From assembly GCA_028868455.1 (NCBI GenBank), contig JAGWUK010000079.1:1-9190 (forward strand): a stretch of 9,190 nucleotides of DNA, in the 5' to 3' direction. This document shows, piece after piece, positions 1 through 7,836 of the stretch (positions are counted from its first letter, which is position 1; the number at the start of each line of letters is the position of its first letter). A program made the translations under genes and the position numbers. Source of the stretch: Burkholderiales bacterium. GTDB lineage: Bacteria > Pseudomonadota > Gammaproteobacteria > Burkholderiales > Burkholderiaceae_D. The notes below the pieces were generated by a model. The model was not told the origin of the DNA, did no database searches, and saw only the letters and a list, made by a program, of their open reading frames with translations.

Positions 1-142
1 CGATGACCCTGCAACGCTAGAAACGCTCGCTGATGAAATGGGTATTACTCGTGAGCGTGTGCGTCAAATTCAGCAAGAAGCACTGATAAAGCTTAAGCGA
101 TCTTTTCTTTCGCGTGGAGTAAGCAGAGATTCCTTGATCTGA
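1..142 (+). CDS. rpoS: RNA polymerase sigma factor, C-terminal end (probably RpoS), partial
   Basis: Only the last 46 codons are present; the reading frame starts at base 2 and ends at TGA 140-142. The peptide carries a sigma-70 region 4.2 helix-turn-helix, the part that reads the -35 promoter element: TLETLADEMGITRERVRQIQ, followed by a basic helix (QEALIKLKRSF) and a short tail ending SRDSLI. The ITRERVRQIQ core is the hallmark of group 1 and 2 sigma factors. Assignment to RpoS (stationary phase and general stress) rather than RpoD rests on the short tail after region 4.2 with a serine-leucine ending, and on my recollection that rpoS precedes rlmD in related Burkholderiales. Both are indirect. 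RpoD or another group 2 sigma remains possible because regions 1-3 lie outside the window. No convincing terminator follows; the only inverted repeat is a 5-bp stem (161-165 with 172-176) without a T run. Confidence 0.8.
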   Translation, partial: DDPATLETLADEMGITRERVRQIQQEALIKLKRSFLSRGVSRDSLI

Positions 143-172
143 GGCAGATAGTTATTCTCGGCAAGAGCTCGC

Positions 173-198
173 TTGCAATAAAACGTATCTTTTATAAT
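173..198 (+). promoter_or_regulatory. Candidate promoter for rlmD (perfect -10 hexamer, weak -35)
   Basis: A perfect TATAAT lies at 193-198. The best -35 candidates are TTGCAA at 173-178 (14-base spacer) or CTTGCA at 172-177 (15-base spacer), both closer than the preferred 17. Transcription would start near 205, about 50 bases before the preferred rlmD start. The placement suits a promoter separating rlmD from the sigma factor gene, but the poor spacing makes this only a candidate. Confidence 0.4.
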
Positions 199-254
199 TC
201 CGGTTCAATTTAACTGCTAATTAGGTGCAGACGTATTTTTGCGTCCTTGTTTAT

Positions 255-1589
255 ATGAATAAAATAGAAATCCGTTCCTTTGATATCGATGCTCGCGGTG
301 TAGGTAACTTGCAAAATGAAGATGGTACGCAAGGCAAGGTGGTGTTTGTAGAAGGTGCTTTGCCTGGAGAATTGGTTGGATTTAGTTCCTACAAAAAGAA
401 GGCAAGTTGGGAGGTGGCAACGATGACCAGTTTGCATCGCGAGTCGTCGCAAAGAGTGGTGCCAAAGTGTGAGTTCTTTGGCGTTTGTGGTGGCTGTTCA
501 ATGCAGCACCTTAATGCCGAAGCGCAAGTCGCAATTAAGCAGCGCGTTTTGGAAGATAATCTATGGCACATTGGTAAGGTTCGTGCCGAAACCATGCTTC
601 GTCCAATTTACGGGCCGACCTGGGGTTATCGGTATCGAGCAAGATTGTCTGTGCGTCACGTAATTAAGAAGGGTGTTGTGCTGGTGGGATTTCACGAGAA
701 AAAATCACGCTACGTCGCCAATATGGAAACTTGTGAAATTTTGCCGCCCCATGTTTCTGCAATGTTGATGCCTTTGCGCGAATTAATTGGCAGTCTTTCT
801 ATTATTGAGCAGTTGCCTCAGATCGAGCTGGCAGTTGGCGAAGGCGTAACTGCGATGGTGTTGCGAATTATGGCTACGCTGACAGCGGAGGATGAAGTTC
901 GACTGAAGGCATTCGCTGATAAGTATAAGGTGGAGTGGTGGTTGCAACAGAAAGGTCCGGAATCTGCAACGCCGTATTATCCGGCGAATAGTGAGTTATT
1001 TTATTCATTGCCGGAGTTTGGCGTGAAAATGCCGTTTAAACCAACAGATTTCACACAGGTGAATCATCACATCAACAGGGTTTTGGTTTCGCGAGCTTTG
1101 CGTTTGCTTGATGTGCAAAAAGGTGAGCGGGTGGCGGATCTATTCTGTGGCCTGGGAAATTTTACTTTACCTATAGCCACAATTGCGGAAGAAGTCGTTG
1201 GTATTGAGGGGAGTGATGTGCTCACTGAACGAGCTAGACAAAATGCCTTGAGAAATGGTTTGAGTGAGAAAACTTCATTCAGCACCCAAAATTTGTTTGT
1301 GATTACGGCTCACGATTTTGTAGCGTTGGGGAAATTTGATCGTATGTTGATTGACCCGCCGAGGGACGGTGCAATGGCAGTGTGCCAGGCATTGATCGAC
1401 CTGTGTGTATTGGCTCCTGAACTTCGGCCAACGAGATTGGTCTATGTTTCTTGCAGCCCCTCAACTTTGGCGAGGGATGCGGGAATGCTAGTGCGAGATG
1501 CTGGCTATAAACTGAGTTTTGCTGGTGTTGTTAATATGTTTCCTCATACTTCGCATGTCGAGTCGGTTGCGGTATTTGATTTGGAGTAA
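255..1589 (+). CDS. rlmD: 23S rRNA (uracil-1939-C5)-methyltransferase RlmD (RumA)
   Basis: Cytosolic SAM-dependent enzyme that adds a 5-methyl group to U1939 of 23S rRNA. From the ATG at 255 the protein has 444 residues, near the family length. It opens with a TRAM RNA-binding domain (about residues 1-60; ARGVGNL and FVEGALPGE are visible). The [4Fe-4S] cysteines follow as C72-x5-C78-x2-C81, with the fourth at C160 (METCEIL). The C-terminal Rossmann methyltransferase domain shows DFTQVN (265-270), the SAM-binding DLFCGLGNFTLP (295-306), DPPRDGA (367-373), the catalytic nucleophile C400 in YVSCSPST, and a glutamate near the end (E436 in HTSHVESVAVF) matching the proposed catalytic base. A GTG in the same frame at 225 would add ten residues. 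I prefer 255 because the TRAM domain begins just after it, although neither start has a good ribosome binding site. The gene stands apart from its neighbours (112 bases before, 169 after), so it is probably transcribed alone. RlmC is the close alternative, but it lacks this TRAM start. Confidence 0.93.
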   Translation: MNKIEIRSFDIDARGVGNLQNEDGTQGKVVFVEGALPGELVGFSSYKKKASWEVATMTSLHRESSQRVVPKCEFFGVCGGCSMQHLNAEAQVAIKQRVLEDNLWHIGKVRAETMLRPIYGPTWGYRYRARLSVRHVIKKGVVLVGFHEKKSRYVANMETCEILPPHVSAMLMPLRELIGSLSIIEQLPQIELAVGEGVTAMVLRIMATLTAEDEVRLKAFADKYKVEWWLQQKGPESATPYYPANSELFYSLPEFGVKMPFKPTDFTQVNHHINRVLVSRALRLLDVQKGERVADLFCGLGNFTLPIATIAEEVVGIEGSDVLTERARQNALRNGLSEKTSFSTQNLFVITAHDFVALGKFDRMLIDPPRDGAMAVCQALIDLCVLAPELRPTRLVYVSCSPSTLARDAGMLVRDAGYKLSFAGVVNMFPHTSHVESVAVFDLE

Positions 1590-1688
1590 GGGCTCATTTT
1601 TCTTTGCATCATTTAGTGTTTTTGGTTCGCTTTGTGCGGACATTAATTGTGTTCTGAGTATTTCTGGGGCAGCAAGAAGTGCGTTTCA

Positions 1689-1697
1689 TGCTAAAAT
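1689..1697 (+). promoter_or_regulatory. Candidate extended -10 promoter upstream of ndk
   Basis: TG-C-TAAAAT at 1689-1697 has the form of an extended -10 element (TGnTATAAT with one mismatch). No recognisable -35 hexamer lies 16-18 bases upstream, which extended -10 promoters tolerate. Transcription would start near 1704, giving ndk a leader of about 55 bases. The rest of the 1590-1758 gap shows T-rich sequence (a T5 run soon after the rlmD stop) but no hairpin good enough to call a terminator, and no small gene I can support. Confidence 0.35.
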
Positions 1698-1758
1698 CTA
1701 AGGTTAGATGAATTCTTGAGTTTTTGTCTTAACCCTTTCTTTTTATTGGAGTTTTTAG

Positions 1759-2184
1759 ATGTCTATCGAACGCACATTGTCTATTATTAAACCCGATGCA
1801 GTTGCAAAAAATGTGATTGGGCAAATTGTTAGTCGTTTTGAAGCTGCTGGTCTGAAAGTCGTGGCAGCTCGTTTGACCCAATTGTCGCGCGCTGAAGCTG
1901 AAGGATTCTATGCGGTTCATGCTGCACGTCCATTTTTCAAGGATTTGGTTGATTTTATGATCTCAGGTCCGGTATTTGTGCAGGTTTTGGAGGGGGAGGG
2001 CGCGATTTTGAAAAATCGTGATCTGATGGGCGCAACTGATCCAAAGAAGGCAGAAAAAGGAACTATTCGTGCAGACTTTGCAGAATCAATTGATGCAAAT
2101 GCCGTGCATGGCTCGGATGCGGCTGAAACAGCGGCTGTTGAAATTGCGTATTTCTTTCCGGCATTGAACGTGTATTCACGTTAA
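1759..2184 (+). CDS. ndk: Nucleoside diphosphate kinase
   Basis: Transfers the gamma phosphate of ATP to NDPs through a phospho-histidine intermediate, keeping the cytosolic NTP and dNTP pools balanced. The 141 residues match the usual bacterial length. The N-terminal [12 protein letters not shown] (4-15) is the Ndk signature, the active-site motif NAVHGSD places the catalytic histidine at H117, and the ATP-binding stretch [14 protein letters not shown] (91-104) is intact. The end (PALNVYSR) resembles Burkholderiales Ndk. The ATG at 1759 has a good ribosome binding site, TTGGAG, ending 7 bases upstream. It lies 169 bases after rlmD with a possible promoter of its own, and 74 bases before rlmN. 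A small hairpin spans its last codons and stop. Nothing looks missing or unusual in the protein. Confidence 0.98.
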   Translation: MSIERTLSIIKPDAVAKNVIGQIVSRFEAAGLKVVAARLTQLSRAEAEGFYAVHAARPFFKDLVDFMISGPVFVQVLEGEGAILKNRDLMGATDPKKAEKGTIRADFAESIDANAVHGSDAAETAAVEIAYFFPALNVYSR

Positions 2185-2204
2185 TTGTTATTGCTAGTTT
2201 TTTT
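2167..2204 (+). terminator. Weak stem-loop at the ndk stop followed at a distance by T7
   Basis: A perfect 6-bp inverted repeat, AACGTG (2167-2172) and CACGTT (2177-2182) around a TATT loop, spans the last ndk codons and the first base of its TAA. A T7 run comes later, at 2198-2204. The 15 bases between stem and T run are not normal for an intrinsic terminator, and the stem is short, so read-through into rlmN seems more likely than efficient termination. Confidence 0.2.
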
Positions 2205-2214
2205 GAAGAAATTA

Positions 2215-2244
2215 CACCCTGTTGGCGATTGTGCTAACGGGGTG
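2215..2244 (+). promoter_or_regulatory. 12-bp hairpin in the rlmN leader, just before its ribosome binding site
   Basis: CACCCTGTTGGC (2215-2226) pairs along its whole length with GCTAACGGGGTG (2233-2244), with ten Watson-Crick and two G-U pairs and a six-base loop GATTGT. No T run follows, so it does not look like an intrinsic terminator on this strand. It ends only a few bases before AGAGG (2249-2253), the rlmN ribosome binding site, which stays unpaired. Possible roles are protection of the upstream ndk mRNA 3' end, an RNA processing site separating ndk from the downstream genes, or control of rlmN translation. The structure is read directly from the sequence; the roles are inference. Confidence 0.55.
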
Positions 2245-2258
2245 CGAAAGAGGTATAC

Positions 2259-3416
2259 ATGACGGCACTCATTAACTTATTGGATTTGGATCCTGCGCAA
2301 TTGGTCGCATATTGCGGTGAGCTGGGTGAGAAGCCGTTTCGTGCAAAGCAACTGCAACGCTGGATACATCAATTTGGCGCGCGCAGTTTTGAAGAAATGA
2401 CGGATCTCGCAAAATCGTTGCGGGAAAAATTAACAACAAGAGCAATAATTGGTGCTCCTGCTGTTATTAGTGATCATACATCGGCAGACGGGACTCGAAA
2501 GTGGCTGGTTGACGTCGGCCAAGGAAACGCTGTTGAAACGGTGTTTATTCCAGAAGAAAATCGTGGAACCTTGTGTATATCCACGCAGGCCGGATGTGCG
2601 GTAAATTGCCGCTTTTGTTCTACCGGCAAGCAGGGTTTCAACCGTAATTTAAGTGTGGCTGAAATTATTGGTCAATTGTGGATGGCAGAGTTTGAATTGC
2701 GAAAAACCAAGGGTGTTGTTGCTGGCCCAAAAGGGGAGCGCCAAATAACCAATGTCGTAATGATGGGGATGGGCGAGCCGTTATTGAATTTTGCACCAAC
2801 CGTGACTGCACTGCGATTGATGTTGGATGATAACGCGTACGGATTGTCACGTCGGCGTGTTACTTTATCGACGAGCGGTGTTGTTCCTATGATCGATAAG
2901 TTGTCGCAAGAGTGCCCGGTTGCGCTTGCCGTGTCATTGCACGCATCAAATGATGAGCTGCGCGATAGTTTAATTCCATTAAATAAAAAATATCCCCTCT
3001 CTGAATTAATGGCAGCGTGCAAGCGATATCTTGAGTTTGCGCCGAGAGACTTTATTACTTTCGAGTATTGCATGCTTGACGGAGTAAATGACTCTGATTT
3101 GCATGCGAAAGAGTTAATTCAGTTGGTTAAGAATGTTCCATGTAAGTTTAATTTGATTCCATTTAATCCATTTCCAGAATCTGGTTTGAAAAGATCGGGA
3201 AATTTGAGGATTAAAGCGTTTTCTCAAGTATTGCTTGATGCGGGAATAGTTACGACGATCAGGAAAACTAGGGGGGATGACATTGACGCCGCATGTGGGC
3301 AATTGGCGGGTGAGGTGCAGGATCGTACGAGAGTTCAGTTGCGTATGCAAAAAATGGACGAATATAAATCCAGATTTGGTGAAAATTTCGGAAAGATAGT
3401 GGAGATTGTTCAGTGA
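2259..3416 (+). CDS. rlmN: Dual-specificity RNA methyltransferase RlmN (23S rRNA A2503 and tRNA A37, C2-methylation)
   Basis: Radical-SAM enzyme that methylates C2 of A2503 in 23S rRNA and of A37 in some tRNAs, supporting peptidyl-transferase function and decoding accuracy. The 385 residues match the family (384 in E. coli). An N-terminal helical RNA-binding domain (about 1-95, including [13 protein letters not shown]) precedes the radical-SAM core, whose cluster motif CAVNCRFC gives C113, C117 and C120. GMGEPLLN (170-177) is the SAM-binding GEP motif. The two mechanistic cysteines are present: C106 in GTLCIST and the methyl-carrying C346 in [12 protein letters not shown]. These separate it from generic radical-SAM proteins. 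Cfr (C8-methylation) is the nearest relative, but length and housekeeping context favour RlmN. The ATG at 2259 follows AGAGG by 5 bases. The stop overlaps the pilW GTG by four bases, so the two are probably translationally coupled. A G6 run (3271-3276) lies just before the C346 codon. Confidence 0.96.
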   Translation: MTALINLLDLDPAQLVAYCGELGEKPFRAKQLQRWIHQFGARSFEEMTDLAKSLREKLTTRAIIGAPAVISDHTSADGTRKWLVDVGQGNAVETVFIPEENRGTLCISTQAGCAVNCRFCSTGKQGFNRNLSVAEIIGQLWMAEFELRKTKGVVAGPKGERQITNVVMMGMGEPLLNFAPTVTALRLMLDDNAYGLSRRRVTLSTSGVVPMIDKLSQECPVALAVSLHASNDELRDSLIPLNKKYPLSELMAACKRYLEFAPRDFITFEYCMLDGVNDSDLHAKELIQLVKNVPCKFNLIPFNPFPESGLKRSGNLRIKAFSQVLLDAGIVTTIRKTRGDDIDAACGQLAGEVQDRTRVQLRMQKMDEYKSRFGENFGKIVEIVQ

Positions 3417-4219
3417 ATATATTTCGTGGAAGTCGCAGTTTGTCGCTTGGTTTGATTTTGATGTTATCGCTGACTTTGTTTGGTTGCGCATCAAGGCGTC
3501 TTGATGAAAATCCTGTTGACTCTCCTTCCGCGGAAAAACTTGAGGCGCAAAAGCGAGCGTCAATTCGAATGCAACTGGCAATTGGATATTATCAGCAAGG
3601 GCAGCAAAAGGTAGCTTTGGATGAAATTCGTGAAGCTTTGAAGATTTCGCCCGATTTAGTTGATGCTTATAGTGTTCGTGCAGTCATCTTTATGGATATG
3701 GGTGAGAAGCAGTTGGCTGAAGAGAATTTTTTGTACGCGTTGAAATTGGCCCCTAATCATTCAGATATTATGAACAATTATGGTTGGTTTCTTTGTCAAA
3801 ATGGCCGCGAAAAAGATGGGCTTGCTTATCTTGATAAGGTGATTAAGGATTCTGCGTACCCGACTCCTGGAAAAGCATTGAACAATGCAGGGTTGTGTAG
3901 TTTGCATTTGAAGGATATTGCGGCTGCCGAGCGTTATTTTATGCAGGGTTTGAAAGAGGAGCCTGCAAATCCGGCTATTAATGCAAATATTGCAAATATT
4001 TTGTACGACCGTGGCCAATATGGGCAAGCTAAGTTCTATATTGACCGGGTCATGAATAAGTTTGATGTCATAAAGGCAGACGTTTTATGGCTTGCGATAA
4101 GAATTGAAAAAAAACTTGGGGATGCTGCTGCAGTCAATGGTTTAGCAACGCAATTGCGCAGGCGTTACCCGAACTCAAGGGAATATACCTTGTTCCAGCG
4201 GGGAGCGTTTGATGAGTGA
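3413..4219 (+). CDS. pilW: Type IV pilus biogenesis lipoprotein PilW/PilF (TPR pilotin)
   Basis: Predicted outer-membrane lipoprotein that in Pseudomonas (PilF) and Neisseria (PilW) helps the secretin PilQ localise or assemble and stabilises type IV pili. The 268 residues start with a lipoprotein signal peptide: basic N-terminus (FRGSR), hydrophobic stretch about 9-23, lipobox LFGC with C25 as the lipidated residue. Serine, not aspartate, follows two residues later, consistent with outer-membrane sorting. About five tetratricopeptide repeats follow, roughly at 49-80, 83-114, 117-148, 154-186 and 188-217. [11 protein letters not shown] (about 121-132) and a second NNAGLC (157-162) fit the PilF family. 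The start is GTG at 3413, overlapping the rlmN stop as GTGA, with GGAG at 3401-3404. The 3' end overlaps rodZ by 8 bases. An A8 run (4107-4114) near the end may be slippery. No other pilus gene is visible, so the family assignment rests on the protein and on known synteny with rlmN. Confidence 0.88.
   Translation: MNIFRGSRSLSLGLILMLSLTLFGCASRRLDENPVDSPSAEKLEAQKRASIRMQLAIGYYQQGQQKVALDEIREALKISPDLVDAYSVRAVIFMDMGEKQLAEENFLYALKLAPNHSDIMNNYGWFLCQNGREKDGLAYLDKVIKDSAYPTPGKALNNAGLCSLHLKDIAAAERYFMQGLKEEPANPAINANIANILYDRGQYGQAKFYIDRVMNKFDVIKADVLWLAIRIEKKLGDAAAVNGLATQLRRRYPNSREYTLFQRGAFDE
4108..4114 (+). other. Candidate slippery heptamer A AAA AAA in pilW
   Basis: The codons for E232-K233-K234 read GAA AAA AAA, giving an in-phase A_AAA_AAA heptamer (4108-4114) within an A8 run. 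A slip of one base backwards would add 32 new residues and stop at TGA 4210-4212, where the final A is the first base of the rodZ ATG. No strong stimulatory structure or internal Shine-Dalgarno is obvious nearby, so the site is only a candidate. Confidence 0.25.
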
Positions 4220-5177
4220 GGTGGAGTTGAATTCTTTGTCTGTACAAGAGGTGAATGAGGTTGAAGCTGCTTCGTCACCAAAACAGTTGTCTGCAGGCGA
4301 ACAATTGCTTTCTGCGCGCAAACTCGCTGGATTGACTATTCAGCAGGTTGCCGATCAATTAAAGTTGTCTCATAGGCAAATTCAAGCAATTGAATCGAAT
4401 CGTTTCGATGAGTTGCCAAAGATGGTGATAGTCAGAGGATTTATCCGCTCATATGCCAAGTTGCTTAAGATCGATTCTGCGTCGCTAATTTCCAGTCTTC
4501 CCAATGAGTCTAGCGGCTTATCTGGAGCGGATGCCGATTTGAGGCCAACTTTGGCAACGCCGTTTCTTGAGTCTCGAATGCCGTTTTTGGGCAAGCCAGA
4601 TAATAATCGAAAGTATTTGATTGGTGCTGCAGTATTGGCTGTGGCAGCAGTGTTATTTATGTTTGCGCAGCGCCTTGAGCAATCAGGTTACTTAAGCAAG
4701 TTTTTATCGCCTGGCGCGCATCAAAAAATCGCTACTAGTGATGTAATCACTGCAAATTCAACAGTGACACAAGTAGTGAGCAACGGCGTTTTGCCTTCTG
4801 CGGAATCTACCCAAAGTCATGCGGTTTCCGCAGTGCCTGCAAGCAATGCTGATTCGGTGATAAATGAAACATCCCGAATTGCCAAACCTCAAGAGGTAGA
4901 TTCACCTGAACATAAAATGCCGGTCGCTGAAAATGGCGTCAGTAATAAGTTGTTATTCAAGTTTCGTGAGGATTCGTGGATACAAGTTAAGCGTGACGAT
5001 GGTGTAATTCTTACTTCCCATGTTGCCAAGGCTGGTAGTGAAGAGACGTTTGACGTGCAAGGTGTATTGCAAGTCCGGATAGGAAATGCTGCTGGAGTTG
5101 ACGGTTGGCTTCGCGGCGCAGCAATGGAGATATCGCCTGGGCGCGATACTAACGTGATCAATTTGAGTGTTAAGTAA
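4212..5177 (+). CDS. rodZ: Cytoskeleton protein RodZ (HTH domain, single-pass membrane protein)
   Basis: Membrane protein that links the MreB cytoskeleton to the cell-wall elongation machinery and supports rod shape. From the ATG at 4212 it has 321 residues. An Xre-like helix-turn-helix domain at about 27-88 ([12 protein letters not shown], then [19 protein letters not shown]) is the cytoplasmic MreB-binding part in E. coli. [12 protein letters not shown] (74-85) is typical of RodZ rather than of DNA-binding repressors. One transmembrane segment lies at about 135-153, then a Ser/Thr/Ala-rich periplasmic linker (about 165-240) and a C-terminal DUF4115 beta domain (about 246-318, with [10 protein letters not shown]). 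A TTG lies immediately before the ATG, but ATG is the natural choice, with GGGGAG ending about 6 bases upstream. The start overlaps the end of pilW by 8 bases and the stop is 5 bases before ispG. The rodZ-ispG-hisS order matches E. coli, which supports the call. Confidence 0.94.
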   Translation: MSEVELNSLSVQEVNEVEAASSPKQLSAGEQLLSARKLAGLTIQQVADQLKLSHRQIQAIESNRFDELPKMVIVRGFIRSYAKLLKIDSASLISSLPNESSGLSGADADLRPTLATPFLESRMPFLGKPDNNRKYLIGAAVLAVAAVLFMFAQRLEQSGYLSKFLSPGAHQKIATSDVITANSTVTQVVSNGVLPSAESTQSHAVSAVPASNADSVINETSRIAKPQEVDSPEHKMPVAENGVSNKLLFKFREDSWIQVKRDDGVILTSHVAKAGSEETFDVQGVLQVRIGNAAGVDGWLRGAAMEISPGRDTNVINLSVK

Positions 5178-5182
5178 TTTAT

Positions 5183-6457
5183 ATGTCATTTTCGTCAGTT
5201 GTATTGTCTGGGCCATTAGCTCGGAGAGCTAGCCGTAGTGTCAAAATTGCGCATGGGCAGCGTGAAGTGATAGTTGGAGGAAATTCACCAATTGTTGTGC
5301 AATCAATGACGAATACCGATACGGCCGATGTTTTTGCGACCGCCATTCAAATCAAGGAACTCGCACGTGCTGGCTCAGAATTGGTGAGGATTACCGTCAA
5401 TAACGCCGAGTCTGCTGCTGCTGTGCCATTTATTAGAGAGCAACTTGATCGGATGGGAATTGATGTGCCGTTGATTGGTGATTTTCACTACAACGGACAC
5501 ACTTTGCTCAGGGATTTTCCAGACTGTGCGAACAGTCTTTCAAAATACAGGATTAATCCCGGTAATGTTGGTCAAGGTGCTAAACGTGATACGCAGTTCG
5601 CGCAGATGATTGAAATTGCGTGCAGGTATGAAAAACCAGTACGTATAGGAGTGAATTGGGGAAGTCTTGATCAGGCATTGCTAGCGCGCGTCATGGATGA
5701 AAATGCGCAGCGTGCGAATCCCTGGAGTTCCCAGACTGTGATGTACGAAGCGTTGATTGTGTCCGCGATCGAAAATGCATTGCGCGCTGAACAGTTGGGG
5801 CTTGCCGGTGACAAAATAGTTTTATCCTGTAAAGTTTCCGGCGTTCAGGATTTAATTGCTGTTTATCGTGAATTGTCGCGCCGCTGTGATTATTCATTGC
5901 ATTTGGGTTTGACAGAGGCTGGAATGGGAAGTAAGGGGATCGTCGCTTCGACTGCTGCCCTGTCTGTCCTGATGCAAGAAGGAATTGGCGACACCATTCG
6001 AATTTCATTGACACCAGAGCCAGGTGGGGATCGTTGTCGTGAGGTGGTGGTTGCGCAAGAAATATTGCAAACAATGGGGTTGCGTAAATTTACGCCTATG
6101 GTAATAGCGTGCCCAGGCTGTGGGCGAACTACGTCAACAGTATTTCAGGAGCTGGCTGATAATATCCAGACCTATTTACGCGAACAAATGCCAGTTTGGA
6201 AAGAAATTTTCCCTGGCGTTGAAAATATGAATGTTGCCGTCATGGGGTGTATTGTAAATGGCCCGGGTGAGTCTAAGCACGCCAACATCGGTATCAGTTT
6301 GCCTGGCACTGGCGAATCTCCGGCGGCACCTGTGTTTATCGATGGAGTAAAGGCAGTTACTTTGCGTGGCGAGCGTATCGTGGAAGAATTTAAAACCATT
6401 GTGCTAGATTATGTAAAGAGTCGCTACGGCTCTTCGTCCCTAATTGAGCGCAATTAA
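5183..6457 (+). CDS. ispG: 4-hydroxy-3-methylbut-2-en-1-yl diphosphate synthase (flavodoxin), IspG/GcpE
   Basis: Cytosolic [4Fe-4S] enzyme of the MEP pathway. It reductively opens 2-C-methyl-D-erythritol 2,4-cyclodiphosphate to HMBPP, feeding isoprenoid synthesis including undecaprenyl phosphate and quinones. The cluster ligands are visible as C310 and C313 in ACPGCGRTT and C356 in [12 protein letters not shown]363 in the latter matches the conserved fourth-ligand or catalytic glutamate. The N-terminal TIM-barrel domain starts at about 18 ([20 protein letters not shown], then [10 protein letters not shown]). At 424 residues it is about 50 longer than E. coli IspG (372). The extra length falls partly in the barrel-to-Fe-S-domain region (for example around 160-190, [14 protein letters not shown]), as in the long form of other beta- and alphaproteobacteria. 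The ATG at 5183 lies 5 bases after rodZ with no strong ribosome binding site, suggesting translational coupling. The next gene starts right after its stop. Confidence 0.97.
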   Translation: MSFSSVVLSGPLARRASRSVKIAHGQREVIVGGNSPIVVQSMTNTDTADVFATAIQIKELARAGSELVRITVNNAESAAAVPFIREQLDRMGIDVPLIGDFHYNGHTLLRDFPDCANSLSKYRINPGNVGQGAKRDTQFAQMIEIACRYEKPVRIGVNWGSLDQALLARVMDENAQRANPWSSQTVMYEALIVSAIENALRAEQLGLAGDKIVLSCKVSGVQDLIAVYRELSRRCDYSLHLGLTEAGMGSKGIVASTAALSVLMQEGIGDTIRISLTPEPGGDRCREVVVAQEILQTMGLRKFTPMVIACPGCGRTTSTVFQELADNIQTYLREQMPVWKEIFPGVENMNVAVMGCIVNGPGESKHANIGISLPGTGESPAAPVFIDGVKAVTLRGERIVEEFKTIVLDYVKSRYGSSSLIERN

Positions 6458-7828
6458 ATGCAGAAAAATATGTCGGAAATAAAGAAAATGGAAAAAATTG
6501 TCGGTGTCAAAGGTATGAACGACCTATTGCCGCCGGATTCTGCTCTTTGGGAGTTGTTTGAAAATACAGTTCAATCCGTCCTGAAAAGTTACGGTTTTCA
6601 ACAAATCCGTACGCCAATTCTGGAATCAACACCGTTGTTTGCACGCGGTCTTGGAGAGGTTACAGATATTGTTGAAAAGGAAATGTATTCTTTCGAAGAT
6701 GCAATGAATGGTGATAAGTTGACTTTGCGTCCGGAGGGAACTGCAGGAGTTGTCAGATCGGCGATTGAGCATAATCTTGTCTATGACGGACCTAAGCGTT
6801 TGTGGTACAGCGGCCCTATGTTTCGCCACGAAAAACCTCAACGCGGGCGTTATCGCCAATTTCATCAAGTTGGAGCTGAAGCTTTAGGTTTCAGCGGGCC
6901 AGACATTGATGCGGAATTGATCGCAATGTGCCAGCGTCTGTGGGATGATTTAGGATTAAAAAATGTGCGGCTGGAGCTAAATTCGATCGGTGATGCGCAG
7001 GAGCGTAATGTGCATCGCGCAGCCTTGATTGAGTATTTTGAAAAGAATAAAGACCTGCTGGATTCAGAGGCGTTGCGCCGTTTATACAGCAATCCTTTAC
7101 GTATACTGGATACTAAAAATCCTGCAATGCAAGAAATGGTGAATCAGGCGCCCAAATTGCTTGATTTTCTCGGTTCGGAATCACTTGCGCATTTTGATGG
7201 TGTGCAGAGAATTTTGCGTGACAACAGTATTCCATTTTCAATCAATTCGAGGTTGGTGCGCGGTATGGATTACTATAATCGCACTGTTTTTGAGTGGGTT
7301 ACTGATCAGCTTGGATCGCAAGGCACTGTTTGCGCAGGTGGCAGATATGATGCTCTTTTCAGTATCTTTGGTGGAAAACCAACGCCAGCTTGCGGGTTTG
7401 CAATGGGTATCGAGCGTTTGCTTGAGCTGATGAAAGAGTCTGGCGAGCACCATTCACCTGCTTTATGCGACGTATATCTGGTTCATCAGGGTGCTGCTGC
7501 TCAAGCTAAATCTTTTGTGCTTGCGGAACGATTGCGTGATGCCGGGTTGGATGTTGTGTTACATTGCGCAGCGTCGAGTGGTGTAGGAAGTTTTAAATCC
7601 CAGATGAAAAAAGCGGATTCAAGTGGTGCCGCTTATGCGGTCATTCTGGGCGATGACGAAATCGCGCAAGAGGTAGCAAGCATTAAATTTTTACGCTCAG
7701 ATACAACTGAACAAAATCAAATGAGCGTATCTCTAGACGGCGTCGTTGACTTCTTGGTTGATCAAATGCTAAATGCGGCAGATGACACTTGTTGCGACGA
7801 TCCAACTCACCATCATATTCATCATTAA
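6458..7828 (+). CDS. hisS: Histidyl-tRNA synthetase
   Basis: Class II aminoacyl-tRNA synthetase that charges tRNA-His in the cytosol as a homodimer. The 456 residues (from 6458) include the conserved [10 protein letters not shown] near the N-terminus (16-25), RPEGTAG (91-97), class II motif 2 [14 protein letters not shown] (122-135), the HisRS-specific [15 protein letters not shown] (266-280) and AGGRYD (293-298), and motif 3 GFAMGIERL (313-321). The anticodon-binding domain occupies about 335-437. Three in-frame ATGs are possible: 6458, 6470 and 6488. Relatives as I recall them begin near MSE-x-KK, which would favour 6470; none has a strong ribosome binding site, and 6458 abuts the ispG stop. 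The true start is therefore uncertain by up to ten residues. The last 15 residues ([15 protein letters not shown]) are unusual, with two adjacent cysteines and five histidines beyond the normal end of the domain. The gene lies 8 bases before yfgM. Confidence 0.97.
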   Translation: MQKNMSEIKKMEKIVGVKGMNDLLPPDSALWELFENTVQSVLKSYGFQQIRTPILESTPLFARGLGEVTDIVEKEMYSFEDAMNGDKLTLRPEGTAGVVRSAIEHNLVYDGPKRLWYSGPMFRHEKPQRGRYRQFHQVGAEALGFSGPDIDAELIAMCQRLWDDLGLKNVRLELNSIGDAQERNVHRAALIEYFEKNKDLLDSEALRRLYSNPLRILDTKNPAMQEMVNQAPKLLDFLGSESLAHFDGVQRILRDNSIPFSINSRLVRGMDYYNRTVFEWVTDQLGSQGTVCAGGRYDALFSIFGGKPTPACGFAMGIERLLELMKESGEHHSPALCDVYLVHQGAAAQAKSFVLAERLRDAGLDVVLHCAASSGVGSFKSQMKKADSSGAAYAVILGDDEIAQEVASIKFLRSDTTEQNQMSVSLDGVVDFLVDQMLNAADDTCCDDPTHHHIHH

Positions 7829-7836
7829 TCTGAAAA

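Noticed and set aside
161..176. Inverted repeat GCAAG...CTTGC after the sigma factor gene as a terminator
   Set aside because: The stem is only 5 bp and is followed by AATAAAAC rather than a T run; it also overlaps the candidate rlmD promoter.
1519..1701. Possible small plus-strand gene running from the end of rlmD into the gap before ndk
   Set aside because: Most of its start overlaps rlmD in another frame, it has no ribosome binding site and the peptide shows no family features.
3114..3581. Open frame of about 155 codons on the minus strand across the rlmN-pilW junction
   Set aside because: It lies opposite two well-identified genes, shows no recognisable domain and has no promoter or ribosome binding site that I can see. 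It is a shadow frame.
3982..3999. Tandem repeat of TGCAAATAT (two copies) in pilW
   Set aside because: It encodes part of a TPR helix (NANIANI) and two 9-base copies are easily explained by the repetitive Ala-Asn-Ile protein sequence.
4290..4475. Helix-turn-helix in the rodZ N-terminus as a DNA-binding transcriptional regulator
   Set aside because: The transmembrane segment, periplasmic DUF4115 domain and rodZ-ispG synteny identify RodZ, in which this fold contacts MreB rather than acting as a classical repressor.
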